From Paenibacillus pini JCM 16418 (GTDB taxonomy: Bacteria > Bacillota > Bacilli > Paenibacillales > Paenibacillaceae): a stretch of 64,000 nucleotides of DNA. Shown here in pieces: positions 1 through 9,037 of this stretch (position 1 is its first letter; each line of letters starts with the position of its first letter). The DNA lies in NCBI RefSeq assembly GCF_000576305.1, contig NZ_BAVZ01000011.1, forward strand, positions 62,001 through 126,000, in the 5' to 3' direction. The position numbers and the translations under genes are program-made. The notes under the pieces were generated by a model. The model was not told the origin of the DNA. It was given only the letters and a program-made list of their open reading frames with translations, and did no database searches.

Positions 1-462
1 GTCGAAGATATTGCTGATCTGACAACAGAACAATTCGATGCCACGTTCAAGACCAATGTGTATTCACTCTTCTGGCTGTGCAAAGCTGCGGTGAAGCATA
101 TGAAGCCTGGTAGCTCAATCATCAACACCTCATCAATTCAGGCTTACAAACCTTCACCAATTCTTTTGGATTATGCCACTACGAAGTCAGCGATTAACAC
201 GTTTACCAAAGCGCTAGCACAACAAGTTGCAAGCAAGGGTATTCGAGTAAACGCTGTAGCACCGGGCCCCGTATGGACGCCACTCCAAGTCATCGGCGGG
301 CAGCCGACTGAAAAGCTGGCAGAATTCGGTGCAAACACACCAATGGGGCGTCCAGGACAGCCTGCTGAAATGGCACCGGCATATGTGTTCTTGGCTAGTC
401 AGGAATCCAGCTATATTAGTGGGGAAACACTCAATGCGAATGGCGGTACGCCTACGCCGTAA
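1..462 (+). CDS. SDR-family oxidoreductase, 5'-truncated by the window edge
   Basis: This is the C-terminal 153 residues of a short-chain dehydrogenase/reductase; the reading frame is open from base 1, so the start lies upstream. The catalytic tyrosine-lysine pair is visible in YATTKSA, followed by the typical [16 protein letters not shown] stretch that closes over the nicotinamide, and a C-terminal GETLNANGG tail. These features match the subgroup of B. subtilis YdaD/YhdF/YhxC, cytosolic NAD(P)-dependent dehydrogenases of unsettled substrate, several of them general-stress proteins. The Rossmann glycine motif and the active-site serine region lie mostly outside the window. A strong terminator follows 24 bases after the stop, so this is the last gene of its transcript. 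The family call is secure; the substrate is unknown. Confidence 0.93.
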   Translation, partial: VEDIADLTTEQFDATFKTNVYSLFWLCKAAVKHMKPGSSIINTSSIQAYKPSPILLDYATTKSAINTFTKALAQQVASKGIRVNAVAPGPVWTPLQVIGGQPTEKLAEFGANTPMGRPGQPAEMAPAYVFLASQESSYISGETLNANGGTPTP

Positions 463-486
463 CAAATTCAATCATTTCAATAATAG

Positions 487-518
487 GGCTGGTCCTACGG
501 AGGACTGGCTCCTTTTTT
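487..518 (+). terminator. Rho-independent terminator after the SDR gene
   Basis: A 10-bp stem (487-496 with 501-510, three G-U pairs) closes a four-base ACGG loop and is followed by six T at 513-518. It sits directly downstream of the SDR stop codon. Confidence 0.8.
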
Positions 519-663
519 GGTTTATGACGGCATCTGGATCACAGCGTTAGCACATTAGAAATGCTCAGTATGAATAATCGGTTTTCAACGAGATGACAAT
601 AAAGATGGATCTCTAAAAACTGGTCAGTGAGCTCATGTTTTGATTTAGACTAAAGGAGGAATT

Positions 664-951
664 ATGATGAGCGATTTTATGAAAGAAGATAAAGAACCCT
701 ATACAGATTTATCTACCGTAGAGTCACAGCGGAATGATTTAAATTTAGAAGAGTTTCCAGAAGGTCCCTATGGGTCCCCCGTGAATTCTGACATACTTGG
801 TAAAAGTTCACCTTGGCGAGAAGATCAGCGCACATCACACCGTTTTGACTATGAGAATCATCAGTTGCATGAGGGAATTAATCGTGATTACCCCGGCGAA
901 GATGTTTTTGATGAAACTATTCCTGATAATGTCGATAAATCAAAGGATTAA
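664..951 (+). CDS. Small acidic hydrophilic protein of unknown function
   Basis: A 95-residue protein, very rich in Asp, Glu, Asn and Pro, with no signal peptide, membrane segment or cysteine. It starts at an ATG-ATG pair preceded by a strong AAAGGAGG ribosome binding site and ends just before a perfect terminator, so it is a monocistronic, well expressed gene rather than a chance frame. The low-complexity charged sequence suggests an intrinsically disordered cytosolic protein, like other small stress or sporulation-related proteins of Bacillales, but I do not recognise a family. No partner is implied by the neighbours. Confidence 0.75.
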   Translation: MMSDFMKEDKEPYTDLSTVESQRNDLNLEEFPEGPYGSPVNSDILGKSSPWREDQRTSHRFDYENHQLHEGINRDYPGEDVFDETIPDNVDKSKD

Positions 952-968
952 AGCGCAGATTCTAGAGG

Positions 969-998
969 AAAGCCTCGAGCTAAAAATCGAGGCTTTTT
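969..998 (+). terminator. Rho-independent terminator after the small acidic protein
   Basis: A perfect 10-bp stem (969-978 with 987-996) with an eight-base loop, followed by a short T run. It ends the transcript of the 664-951 gene. Confidence 0.85.
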
Positions 999-1105
999 AA
1001 TTTTATCCATAATTATATAAAAAGGACTTCCTCCACAGAAGGTTTGGCAATATGCCAATATCCCTCCGTTTGTGGGAAAGTCCCTATCAATGCACCCAAT
1101 TATGT

Positions 1106-1531
1106 TTAATGAGGCTTGATTCTGTCTTTATGTATCTCCACTTGACCAAAAGAAGTAAAGACGCTCTGTTCAACAATTTCAGGTATTTCTTCCTTGTGTG
1201 CAGCATATTGCGCAGATGTAATACTTCCGCTGCGTAAGCGGTCATCAAGCTGCTCTGTGAGCTGTTTCACTTGCAGCTCAATGACATTCGCGATGTCTCC
1301 ACCTTGAGTGGCAGCAATATCATAAAGAGATTTACCTTCATACAAGGATTCATACAAATCCTCATCAGACAATTCATTAAGCGCTTCAAGTAGGTCATCT
1401 TTTTCAGCAATACCAGTGGAGAACCACTTGGCTACCGGACTTGCGCTTGTGATGGAACCGCCTAATGCGGTGCTTCCGAAGGACATAACTACTACCATCG
1501 TACCAACAATCATCACTCGCTTTATGTTCAT
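1106..1531 (-). CDS. Secreted protein of unknown function with a helical repeat-like region
   Basis: A 141-residue protein beginning at 1531, where AGAGGA lies nine bases upstream; an in-frame ATG at 1552 lacks such a site. The first ~23 residues form a signal peptide (basic MNIKR, hydrophobic core, small residues SFGSTALGG). The mature part is helical and charged, containing SLYDIAATQGGDIANVIEL and then QLTEQLDDRLRSGSITSAQY. A pattern of 'GKSLYDIAxxxG' followed by 'QLxxxLDxRLxxGxIxxxQY' is common in small exported Bacillales proteins of unknown function. I cannot assign a role. It is convergent with the small acidic gene and alone on its strand. Confidence 0.8.
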   Translation of the reverse strand: MNIKRVMIVGTMVVVMSFGSTALGGSITSASPVAKWFSTGIAEKDDLLEALNELSDEDLYESLYEGKSLYDIAATQGGDIANVIELQVKQLTEQLDDRLRSGSITSAQYAAHKEEIPEIVEQSVFTSFGQVEIHKDRIKPH

Positions 1532-1895
1532 GGTTATAAATCCTCTTTTCATGTTTTTTGATGCCTGTTTATATAATACGTTTGTGTAACCTAAGAGTTT
1601 CAGCCTAACCTAATATGATTGTAAACAATAAACATGAGGAAAACCTTAAGATAGCTTTAAGATCATCTAAATATGGTGAGCATCTAATACCCAGCCATTT
1701 GAAGCTCCACGGATATCAGAAAGCACATAAATGCTATGACAGCTCCTTTTTCAAACAATCAATATATTTATCTTATTTCGTATGTTTTAAAGTTATAATA
1801 CATTTATGAACTCAATATGAACGGGATTATAACCATTTTTGAATGGAAGAGTGACACTTCTTCGAGATTCTTATCGCAATAAAAAGGAGAGTATA
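1532..1895. other. Intergenic region between the secreted protein and the VanZ-like gene
   Basis: About 360 bases of AT-rich sequence holding the divergent promoters of its two neighbours. A good -10 hexamer TATAAT lies at 1794-1799, about 100 bases before the VanZ-like start, with only a weak -35 upstream. A 64-codon open frame inside it has no ribosome binding site and no protein-like composition. Nothing else is recognised. Confidence 0.5.
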
Positions 1896-2822
1896 ATGGA
1901 ATTAAAATATAGAAAGACCCTGCTGGTAGCAACTATCTTGTACACAGTTTTGATAATGTATTTCTTGTTTTTTGCTTTCAACAGAATAGAGCACTCCATA
2001 AGATATTCCGTATACACATTTATGTTAATTCCGGAAGCAGTTCCTCTTCATTTCCCTAACCTATCAAAAGTATCATTCTCATGGATGTATGACTTTGGTA
2101 ACATCGCAGCTTTTATCCCATTTGGAGTAATTATTCCATTGCTGTATCGTATTTCTTTTAGGAAGTTCATATGCTTTTTCGTCATCATAATAAGTGTACT
2201 TGAAACTATTCAATCTTTAACTTTTCTTGGCACTTTTGATGTAAATGACATCATTTCAAATACTTTAGGTGCTGCTATAGGTTTTTGCGCGTATAGGTTT
2301 GGATTTGCGATAAACATCTCTTGGAAGGGTCTTCTTGCTTCGGGTATAACGATCGCTATTCTATTGTTCGCAGTTATGGGAATCTCTGAGATCATTAATT
2401 ACACCTTGGTAAAGAGAGAGGGGCCAATGCATTCATTAAACGAAGTAAAAGAACAAACTGGAAAATTACCATTGACCAAAGATATTCCTCATTTCATAGT
2501 TGCAGGTGAGCGTATCAAGCCAACCTTAAATTTGTATCGTAGTGATCATGAAAAGACACAAACATACACCTATATTTTAGGTGATAAAAAAGACGTTATC
2601 TTGTACTATTCATTTGGAATTTCCGATACGGGAGATGCTAAAGGGGAACTTACTATTCAGGCTGATGGTAACACGATCTTCCAATCGAATGAACAATATA
2701 CTAATAATCTAGAAACCGAGTATGTGCCTTTTGAAAAGGTAAATGAAATTACAATTATAATCAAAGGAAATGCTAAGTTATGGGATGTTAAGTTCTCTGA
2801 AATGAAGCATTGGTGGGAATAA
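1896..2822 (+). CDS. VanZ-like membrane protein with a C-terminal extracytoplasmic domain
   Basis: A 308-residue protein whose start at 1896 is chosen because AAAAAGGAGAG precedes it; an in-frame ATG 57 bases upstream has no site. The first ~165 residues carry about five hydrophobic segments in the VanZ pattern: an N-terminal helix, a loop, the FGNIAAFIPFGVIIPLLY helix, then ETIQS and the DVNDIISNTLGAAIGF motif with its conserved Asp. VanZ of the vanA cluster gives low teicoplanin resistance, but most chromosomal homologues have no known function. Residues ~185-308 are hydrophilic and beta-rich and presumably lie outside the membrane; I do not recognise that domain. No glycopeptide-resistance genes are nearby, so the gene should not be read as a resistance determinant. 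Confidence 0.85.
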   Translation: MELKYRKTLLVATILYTVLIMYFLFFAFNRIEHSIRYSVYTFMLIPEAVPLHFPNLSKVSFSWMYDFGNIAAFIPFGVIIPLLYRISFRKFICFFVIIISVLETIQSLTFLGTFDVNDIISNTLGAAIGFCAYRFGFAINISWKGLLASGITIAILLFAVMGISEIINYTLVKREGPMHSLNEVKEQTGKLPLTKDIPHFIVAGERIKPTLNLYRSDHEKTQTYTYILGDKKDVILYYSFGISDTGDAKGELTIQADGNTIFQSNEQYTNNLETEYVPFEKVNEITIIIKGNAKLWDVKFSEMKHWWE

Positions 2823-2823
2823 C

Positions 2824-2880
2824 ACAAGCAAAAAGCATCAGCAACCAGTTTCAACGTAATTGCTGATGCTTTTTGCTTGT
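2824..2880. terminator. Bidirectional terminator between the VanZ-like and LysR genes
   Basis: A perfect 21-bp inverted repeat (2824-2844 with 2860-2880) with a 15-base loop; A-rich and T-rich stretches lie in both arms. It lies between two convergent genes and abuts the LysR stop codon, so it can serve both. Confidence 0.88.
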
Positions 2881-3756
2881 TTATTTCAAAAGCTCAATAA
2901 ACTTGCTTGCTGCATTGGAAAGCGGTAAATTACGCATCATCATAAATCCGACTTGTGAAGGAGGCATTTTAATATCTAATTGAATCTCAAAGAGTGAGCC
3001 ATCTTCCAATTCCTTTGAAATAAATTCTTTCGTAACGTAGGAGATGCCAAGTCCTTTTCTTGCTAACTCAATCAGAAGGTCAACGCTTCCTACCTCAATT
3101 TCAGGTTTAATTTGATAGCCATAGCTTTCGAAGAGTTCAGTAATAGCCATCCGGACTCTACTGTTGCGCGAGAAAAGGATGATAGGATACTGAAGCAGTA
3201 ACTCCAGTGAAAGTACTTTATCCTTAAGCTCAGCATATTTAGCTCCTGCCACAAAGCAATCCTGTAGTTGAATTCCTTCCATCACTTCAAGCTGGGGATC
3301 AACAATGGGCAAGCGGACGACGCCCAAATCGATTTTCCCTTCTTTTAAAATTGCGATTGTTTCTGGGGTTGTTCCGTGATTCAAATGCAATTTAATTCCG
3401 GGATATTTCCGATGATAGGTCTCCAGATAAGGGAGCATATAGTGTTTAAACAACGAATCACTACCGCCGATCCGAAGCTCACCACTATCCAGATTTTTAA
3501 GAGCAGCCATCTTTTCTTCTGCCAATGAGATTAGGATTTGAGACTTCTCGATATAGGAATACAGAGTAGCTCCCTCTTGCGTTAAGGCTACACCCTTAGA
3601 ATTTCGGTAAAATAAGGTGATGCCCATGCTGTCTTCCAGCTGCTTGATCGCATGGCTTACACTTGGCTGCGTGATAAACAACAATTTTGCGGCCTTAGAC
3701 AAACTCCCTGTCTTGGCTGCCCAGTAGAAAACTTTGTATAGTTCATAATTGATCAT
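2881..3756 (-). CDS. LysR-family transcriptional regulator, divergent from zwf
   Basis: A 291-residue LysR-type regulator. Residues 1-60 hold the winged helix-turn-helix (AAKTGSLSKAAKLLFITQPS, then HAIKQLEDSMGITLFYR). The rest is a periplasmic-binding-protein-like effector domain starting near LRIGGSDSLFKHYMLPYL, with the family's late GLGISYV element. It is transcribed away from zwf across a 124-base gap, the classic layout in which a LysR protein represses itself and controls the divergent operon in response to a metabolite. A role in controlling zwf-tal-gnd is therefore an inference from position. Similarity in layout is to CitR-like Bacillus regulators; the effector is unknown. Confidence 0.9.
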   Translation of the reverse strand: MINYELYKVFYWAAKTGSLSKAAKLLFITQPSVSHAIKQLEDSMGITLFYRNSKGVALTQEGATLYSYIEKSQILISLAEEKMAALKNLDSGELRIGGSDSLFKHYMLPYLETYHRKYPGIKLHLNHGTTPETIAILKEGKIDLGVVRLPIVDPQLEVMEGIQLQDCFVAGAKYAELKDKVLSLELLLQYPIILFSRNSRVRMAITELFESYGYQIKPEIEVGSVDLLIELARKGLGISYVTKEFISKELEDGSLFEIQLDIKMPPSQVGFMMMRNLPLSNAASKFIELLK

Positions 3757-3763
3757 AGACGTT

Positions 3764-3841
3764 ATCTATAGCTCCTGTGAAATATATTAATTACATGTAT
3801 AGCTCTAATTCGTATTATAGTGGATTATAGAAATAGATACT
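3764..3841. promoter_or_regulatory. Divergent LysR/zwf control region with repeated TATAG half-sites
   Basis: TATAG occurs four times in the same orientation, starting at 3767, 3798, 3816 and 3826. The first two are part of a TATAGCTC repeat 31 bases apart (three helical turns), and the last two are 10 bases apart (one turn). A possible zwf promoter is TTACAT (3791-3796), 16 bases, TATTAT (3813-3818), overlapping the sites. LysR proteins commonly bind such phased sites; binding here is inference. Confidence 0.5.
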
Positions 3842-3880
3842 AGGAGCTTATCAATAAGCCCTGTTGGAAGGAGTAGAAAC

Positions 3881-5412
3881 ATGGAGGCATTCACATTTGT
3901 ATTGTTTGGAGCGACAGGAGATTTAGCCAAAAGAAAAATTTATCCTGCCTTGTATAATTTGTTTATCGATCATAAGCTGCCTCAATCCTTCTCCGTTATT
4001 GGACTTGGTAGAAGAGAACTAACCAATGAAGCTTTTCAAGCTAATATAGAACATTCTCTCCATGAGTTTTCTCGTCGTGAAGCGAATGACCCGAATTCAA
4101 TACAAAACTTCTTGCGTGCGTTCAGTTATTGTGTACTTGATGTAGGCCATAAAGAAGATTACTATAAACTACTGAAATTAATAGAAACTAAGGAAGAAGA
4201 GCTCCAAAGCGAGCCTAATCGCATGTTTTATTTGTCAGTAGGGCCTGAATTTTTTGAAACTATCACAGCGAATATTCATGAAAGCGGACTTGGCTCTGCA
4301 AACGGCTGGAAGCGTTTGGTGATTGAGAAACCTTTTGGTCATGATTTGCAGTCTGCCCGAGATTTGAATACAAATCTTAAACAAGTTTTTACCGAAGATG
4401 AAATTTTCCGTATCGATCATTATCTCGGTAAGCCTATGGTCCAGAAGCTTGTGGATTTACAGCTGAACAATCCGGTTCTTAAAGCCGTATTAGACAATCG
4501 TCATATTGCAAATGTGCAAATCACGGCGAATGAAATTGTGGGTGTTGAAGAGCGAGCCGGTTATTACGATCATGTTGGTGCGGTAAGAGACATGTTCCAA
4601 AACCACATGTTGCAAGTGCTTATGATGCTAACAATTAACTTTCCTAACAATAGTACGACAGAAAATGTCCGTTTTAAAAAGAAACTGGTGATGGAATCAC
4701 TGGAGCTTCTTCATAAAGAGGATGTCAGAACAAATGTCGTTCGTGGCCAGTATGAAGCAGGAATGATCCAAGGAAAACCAGTGTTGGTTATACTTCTGAA
4801 CCTAACATTGCCGCTACTTCACAAAATGATACCTTTATTGCAGCTAAGCTACAAATTGACGATTATTTTTGGCGCGGTGTTCCTTTTTACATTCGTACAG
4901 GTAAAAGAATGAAAGATAAATCAACTCGAATCGTGATCGAATTTAAAGAATCATTGAAGCAGTCCGGGACAAAAGATGATTCGACGACACCTAATCTTCT
5001 TGTGTTTGAAATCAGTCCGAATGAAGGCATTGTCCTTCAATTAAATACTAGAGATCCCCTGCAAAGAGGGCAATTCAAGCCGATGCAAATCGATTTTCAA
5101 GAGGACCTAGACAATGTACCAGAGGCTTACGAGAATTTGATTTTAGATGCTTTGCATGGAGATTCTACATTCTTTGCTCATTGGGATGAGGTTGAATTAT
5201 CATGGCAATGGGTGCAGCCGATCTTAGAGGCATACGAAGAAAACTTAGTTCCTCTACGTCTTTACGCTGCGGGTACAAACGGACCTGCCGAGTCCGATTT
5301 ATTATTAGAGCAAGATGGATTTCAATGGTGGTTCGATGAAAAGTATGAACTAGAGAATCAAGAAAACGAATCCATACAACAAGATCAATTCGTTCTAAAT
5401 ACAAATAATTAA
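3881..5412 (+). pseudogene. zwf: Glucose-6-phosphate 1-dehydrogenase, split by a frameshift
   Basis: Zwf oxidises glucose 6-phosphate to 6-phosphogluconolactone with NADP+, opening the oxidative pentose phosphate pathway. The first frame (3881 to about 4782) shows the coenzyme fold GATGDLAKRK at residues 10-19, the EKPFG motif and the catalytic RIDHYLGK with His180. The second frame continues the same protein through DDYFWRGVPFYIRTGKRM to the stop at 5412. The frames join perfectly if one base is restored near 4782 (CCAGTGTTGG read as CCAGTTGTTGG), giving about 510 residues, the usual length. It is followed by tal and gnd, confirming the pathway. Because the rest of the gene is intact, a sequencing indel is at least as likely as real inactivation. 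Confidence 0.93.
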
Positions 5413-5457
5413 TTGTTTAATTATTATAAATTTAATAAAAAAGTGGAGGAACTAACT

Positions 5458-6126
5458 ATGAAATTCTTTATCGATACTGCAAATCTGGAAGATATTAAAA
5501 AGGCTTATAAAGTGGGCGTTTTGTCCGGTGTAACAACAAACCCATCTTTGGTTGCCAAAGAAGGCGTTAAATTTGAGGATCGTATTGCAGAGATTTTGCG
5601 TGAAGTACCAGAAGTAGAATCAGTTTCGGCTGAAGTAACACCTGATGCTGAAACAGCTGAAGATATGATCGCACAGGCGAATGAGCTAATTAAAATTAAC
5701 GACAATGACAAAAACATCACGATTAAGCTTCCAATGACGTTGGCAGGATTAGAAGCATGCCGTTACTTGACGAAGAAGGGTGTAAAAACAAACGTAACTC
5801 TGATCTTCACCGTAAACCAAGCACTTCTGGCTGCTCGCGCAGGCGCAACTTATGTATCCCCATTCCTCGGACGCTTAGATGATATTTCCGAAGATGGTGT
5901 TCAACTTGTAACCAAAATTGCTGAAATGTTCCGCCTTCATAACTTGGATGCACAAATCATCGCGGCATCTGTCCGTCATCCGGATCACGTGACACGTGTT
6001 GCCATGGCTGGTGCGCATATCGCTACGATTCCATTCTCTGTCATCGAACAAATTTCTAAACATCCCCTAACGGATCAAGGTATTGAGAAATTTGCAGCAG
6101 ATTGGAAAAAAACAGCGCAGCTTTAA
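5458..6126 (+). CDS. tal: Transaldolase of the small TalC/fructose-6-phosphate-aldolase type
   Basis: A 222-residue class I aldolase that moves a dihydroxyacetone unit between sedoheptulose 7-phosphate and glyceraldehyde 3-phosphate in the non-oxidative pentose phosphate pathway. [16 protein letters not shown] is the family N-terminus, [13 protein letters not shown] follows, and the Schiff-base lysine is Lys90 in NITIKLPMT. The start at 5458 is fixed by GTGGAGGAAC upstream; a longer in-frame extension has no site. Length is that of the short, decameric TalC/MipB group rather than the ~310-residue TalB group. It lies 45 bases after zwf and 87 before gnd, presumably in one transcript. Confidence 0.95.
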   Translation: MKFFIDTANLEDIKKAYKVGVLSGVTTNPSLVAKEGVKFEDRIAEILREVPEVESVSAEVTPDAETAEDMIAQANELIKINDNDKNITIKLPMTLAGLEACRYLTKKGVKTNVTLIFTVNQALLAARAGATYVSPFLGRLDDISEDGVQLVTKIAEMFRLHNLDAQIIAASVRHPDHVTRVAMAGAHIATIPFSVIEQISKHPLTDQGIEKFAADWKKTAQL

Positions 6127-6136
6127 GCTGCGCTTT
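6114..6136 (+). terminator. Hairpin overlapping the tal stop codon
   Basis: AGCGCAGCTT (6114-6123) pairs perfectly with 6125-6134 around the tal stop codon, followed by only three T. With so short a T run it may attenuate transcription or stabilise the upstream mRNA rather than stop it before gnd. Confidence 0.5.
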
Positions 6137-6213
6137 ACCATTCACAGTTATAACTGAGCACAGAAGCCTTATTTATCTGCAACTTGACTGAAATAACCGG
6201 GAGGTAGCCATCA

Positions 6214-7632
6214 ATGAAAAAACAACAAATTGGCGTGGTTGGTTTGGCCGTCATGGGCAAAAACCTAGCCTTGAATATCGAAAGTAAAGGATTCTCAGTA
6301 GCGGTATATAACCGTTCAGCCGAAAAGACGAAGGAATTATTAGCAGAAGCGCAAGGGAAAGATTTCGTCGGTACGTACACGATCGAAGAATTTGTCAAAT
6401 CTTTAGAAACACCGCGTAAAATTCTAATCATGGTCAAAGCAGGGGAGCCAACTGACGATACCATCAATCAGCTTGTGCCATTCCTAGACCAAGGAGATAT
6501 TCTGATCGATGGAGGTAACGCATACTTCCCTGATACGCAGCGGAGAAATAAAGATCTTCAAGCTCAAGGCTTCCGTTTTATCGGAGCAGGCGTGTCCGGT
6601 GGCGAAGAGGGAGCTTTGAATGGTCCTGCCATTATGCCTGGTGGGCAACGTGATGCCTATGAGCTAGTTGAGCCAATCCTAACAGCCATTTCTGCCAAAG
6701 TGAATGGCGATCCTTGCTCCACTTATATTGGCGGAGACGGTGCGGGTCATTATGTGAAAATGGTACACAACGGTATCGAATATGGCGATATGCAGCTTAT
6801 TGGCGAAGCGTATCATCTGCTTAAGGATGTACTAAACTTGAGCACAAGTGAGCTGCATGACATCTTCAAAGAATGGAATCAAGGTGAGCTAGATAGCTAT
6901 TTAATCGAAATCACCGCAGATATTTTCAAGAAAATAGATCCTGATACCGGTAAACCGATGGTAGATGTAATTCTTGATTCAGCAGGGCAAAAAGGTACGG
7001 GTAAATGGACAAGCCAAAGCTCTTTAGATTTAGGTGTCCCGTTGTCCATTATTACTGAATCCGTTTTTGCACGGTTCATGTCCGCAATGAAAGAAGAACG
7101 AGTAGCCGCAGCCCAGCATTTGAATGGACCATCGGTATCCAGCTATGACGGAGATCCTAAGGAATTCATCGAAGCCGTTCGTAAGGCGTTGTATACGAGT
7201 AAAATTGCATCCTATGCACAAGGCTTTGCACAAATGAGAGCTGCTTCAGAAGCTTACAACTGGGATTTGAACTTTGGAAGCATTGCAATGATATTCCGCG
7301 GAGGATGTATCATTCGTGCTAGATTCCTTCAGAACATTAAGGATGCCTATGATCGGAATCCAGCTCTGAACAACCTATTCTTGGACGAATATTTCAGTAA
7401 TATCGTAGATAACTATCAAGAAGCATGGAGAAAGGTCATTTCGATTGCCGTAACAAGAGGTATTCCTGTTCCTGCTTTTGCTTCTGCCCTAGCTTACTAT
7501 GATAGCTATCGTTCGGAGAGACTGCCAGCTAATTTACTACAAGCACAAAGAGACTATTTTGGAGCTCATACCTTCCAACGTCTTGATCAAGAGGGAAGCT
7601 TCCATTTCCAGTGGATGGACAAAAACGAATAA
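6214..7632 (+). CDS. gnd: 6-phosphogluconate dehydrogenase, decarboxylating
   Basis: A 472-residue enzyme, full length for the family, that converts 6-phosphogluconate to ribulose 5-phosphate and CO2 with NADP+. The N-terminal Rossmann domain begins [17 protein letters not shown], with YNRS at the end of the second strand suggesting NADP+ use. The substrate signature lies around [14 protein letters not shown], with catalytic Lys in [17 protein letters not shown]. The C-terminal tail [10 protein letters not shown] is typical. GGGAGGT lies nine bases before the ATG. It completes the oxidative branch begun by zwf, and a terminator follows. Confidence 0.97.
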   Translation: MKKQQIGVVGLAVMGKNLALNIESKGFSVAVYNRSAEKTKELLAEAQGKDFVGTYTIEEFVKSLETPRKILIMVKAGEPTDDTINQLVPFLDQGDILIDGGNAYFPDTQRRNKDLQAQGFRFIGAGVSGGEEGALNGPAIMPGGQRDAYELVEPILTAISAKVNGDPCSTYIGGDGAGHYVKMVHNGIEYGDMQLIGEAYHLLKDVLNLSTSELHDIFKEWNQGELDSYLIEITADIFKKIDPDTGKPMVDVILDSAGQKGTGKWTSQSSLDLGVPLSIITESVFARFMSAMKEERVAAAQHLNGPSVSSYDGDPKEFIEAVRKALYTSKIASYAQGFAQMRAASEAYNWDLNFGSIAMIFRGGCIIRARFLQNIKDAYDRNPALNNLFLDEYFSNIVDNYQEAWRKVISIAVTRGIPVPAFASALAYYDSYRSERLPANLLQAQRDYFGAHTFQRLDQEGSFHFQWMDKNE

Positions 7633-7655
7633 GAAGTAAGCATGATCTAGATAGC

Positions 7656-7696
7656 ACTCCACGAACCTTGCATAACGCAGGTTTGTGGAGTTTTTG
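7656..7696 (+). terminator. Rho-independent terminator after gnd
   Basis: ACTCCACGAACCTTGC pairs with GCAGGTTTGTGGAGT (one mismatch and one bulge) and is followed by TTTTT at 7691-7695. Confidence 0.82.
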
Positions 7697-7844
7697 TTAA
7701 GAATAGCTTTAATGAATTGGCCAAAACCGTCTTTGGGCTTGAAATTGCAACTTCTAATGGGAAAAGTCGTCTTTATTTGTAATGATATGAGAATCAGACA
7801 ATGAATTCTCCAATTATAAATCAATTCAAGGCGGTGACATACAT

Positions 7845-8231
7845 ATGAAATCACGTAAGAAGATCGCATTACTCAGTATAACTACAGTATTGATTATTGT
7901 AATATTGAACATTAGTTTATATATCAACAATACCGGATTTAACAATGTAAAGCTTATGTATACGCTAAGTACAACAAACAAAGCCATCCTATCAATGAAC
8001 GAGGACGATAAAGGAAATGGTTATTATCTCACCAAAGAGAAACATCCTTTTGAAGTGATTAAAGAGCGTATGGGGAATGAGGGATGGGTATTTATTCAAC
8101 AAGAAGGCTCTGGTTATTTCTTTGAAAAAGGGAATCAAAAGGCAGTAGTCACTACTACCATTTGGCACCGAAATTATGTGAAAATATCAGTTGAAAAAAA
8201 CATTGTTAATATGGCTGACATTGGATCATAA
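7845..8231 (+). CDS. Membrane-anchored hypothetical protein
   Basis: A 128-residue protein with a basic MKSRKK start and one hydrophobic segment at about residues 7-27, followed by a soluble domain of ~100 residues with GNGYYLTKEKHPFEVIKERM and a C-terminal beta-rich half. No lipobox or signal-peptidase site is evident, so it is probably anchored with the C-terminus outside. GGCGGTG precedes the ATG. I do not recognise the family. It lies 39 bases before a VOC-domain gene and may be co-transcribed with it. Confidence 0.72.
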   Translation: MKSRKKIALLSITTVLIIVILNISLYINNTGFNNVKLMYTLSTTNKAILSMNEDDKGNGYYLTKEKHPFEVIKERMGNEGWVFIQQEGSGYFFEKGNQKAVVTTTIWHRNYVKISVEKNIVNMADIGS

Positions 8232-8270
8232 TGAAATACATACTATATTTGAAGAATAGGAGCACTACAA

Positions 8271-8648
8271 ATGATTAATAAAATCGGACAAATTATGTTA
8301 TATGTGAATGACCAAGATGGGGCAGTAAAGTTTTGGACAGAAAAAGCAGGGTTCAGCTTAATTGCCGAAGAAAATAACGGTCCAATGAGATGGATCGAAA
8401 TTGCTCCTACTAAGGAAGCGCAGACGAGTATTGTGCTTCATAATAAGGAGATTATTGCTCAAATGCAGCCTGAATTGAATCTCCAAACACCTTCGTTATT
8501 GTTTTTCTCCGAAGATCTAGATAGCTTATATACACAATTTACGGAACAGAACATCACGGTTGGAGAACTGGTGAACTTGCCTAACGGAAGAGTATTTAAT
8601 TTTGCTGATGATGAAGGAAACTATTTTGCGATTATGGAAAAAAAGTAA
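8271..8648 (+). CDS. VOC-superfamily (glyoxalase/bleomycin-resistance fold) protein
   Basis: A 125-residue protein with the paired beta-alpha-beta-beta-beta modules of the vicinal-oxygen-chelate fold. The opening IGQIMLYVNDQDGAVKFWTE and the closing RVFNFADDEGNYFAIME are diagnostic; the glutamate in EGNYFAIME corresponds to a usual metal ligand. The usual first-strand metal histidine is replaced in QIMLYV, so metal-dependent catalysis is doubtful and it may be a binding protein. GGAGC precedes the ATG. Substrate unknown; such single-domain members range from antibiotic-binding proteins to lyases. Confidence 0.85.
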   Translation: MINKIGQIMLYVNDQDGAVKFWTEKAGFSLIAEENNGPMRWIEIAPTKEAQTSIVLHNKEIIAQMQPELNLQTPSLLFFSEDLDSLYTQFTEQNITVGELVNLPNGRVFNFADDEGNYFAIMEKK

Positions 8649-8914
8649 ATATAAAAAACATACTCAACATATTCAGATTATCGAAAAGGTATTTTTCTTT
8701 CAGAAACATGAGTGATTTGGCCAGACGGGTATCTGCTTGAGAGATTCATTTTAAAAATAAGGTCATTATGCATTCGTAAACATAGCTTAGAATGACGAAT
8801 CCCATATTTATTAATAGTATTCAATATTCTCGAAACGTTAACCAGCTTTTTATGCGGTTGACGTTTCTTTTATTTCTATTAATTAATACGTACGGCATGG
8901 TTACTGTAAAGTCT
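8649..8914. other. Gene-free stretch before the biotin operator
   Basis: Nearly 390 bases separate the VOC gene from bioY. The first 180 show nothing I can identify. A terminator-like hairpin follows at 8832-8874, and the BirA operator starts at 8915. Confidence 0.5.
8832..8874 (+). terminator. Rho-independent terminator upstream of the biotin operator
   Basis: GAAACGTTAACC (8832-8843) pairs with GGTTGACGTTTC (8856-8867, one T-G pair) and is followed by a T-rich tail. It insulates the biotin operon from upstream transcription. Confidence 0.75.
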
Positions 8915-8948
8915 ATTGTTAACTATATTTATATTAATGGTTTACAAT
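8915..8948. promoter_or_regulatory. BirA (biotin repressor) operator
   Basis: ATTGTTAAC (8915-8923), a 16-base AT-rich spacer and GTTTACAAT (8940-8948) form the dyad known for BirA operators (TTGTTAAC or TTGTAAAC, 14-16 bases, GTTTACAA). It sits 90 bases before bioY and is the only operator seen before the following ten tightly packed genes, so the whole operon is predicted to be shut off by biotinoyl-AMP-bound BirA. Confidence 0.9.
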
Positions 8949-9037
8949 AAGAAAATATCAAGCTATGATTTAGATCATACATAGAAGTCGACTCGTGTAG
9001 GAATTCAAATTCATATTTTACAAACGGAGGTCGTAAG

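Noticed and set aside
1615..1809. 64-codon open frame upstream of the VanZ-like gene
   Set aside because: No ribosome binding site, odd composition, and it spans the likely promoter region of the real gene.
1896..2822. Teicoplanin resistance gene
   Set aside because: Only the VanZ domain is shared; no van ligase or regulator genes are nearby and chromosomal VanZ-like proteins are common.
4770..4790. Programmed frameshifting in zwf
   Set aside because: No slippery heptamer or stimulatory structure is seen, zwf is not known to use it, and the same kind of break recurs in unrelated genes.
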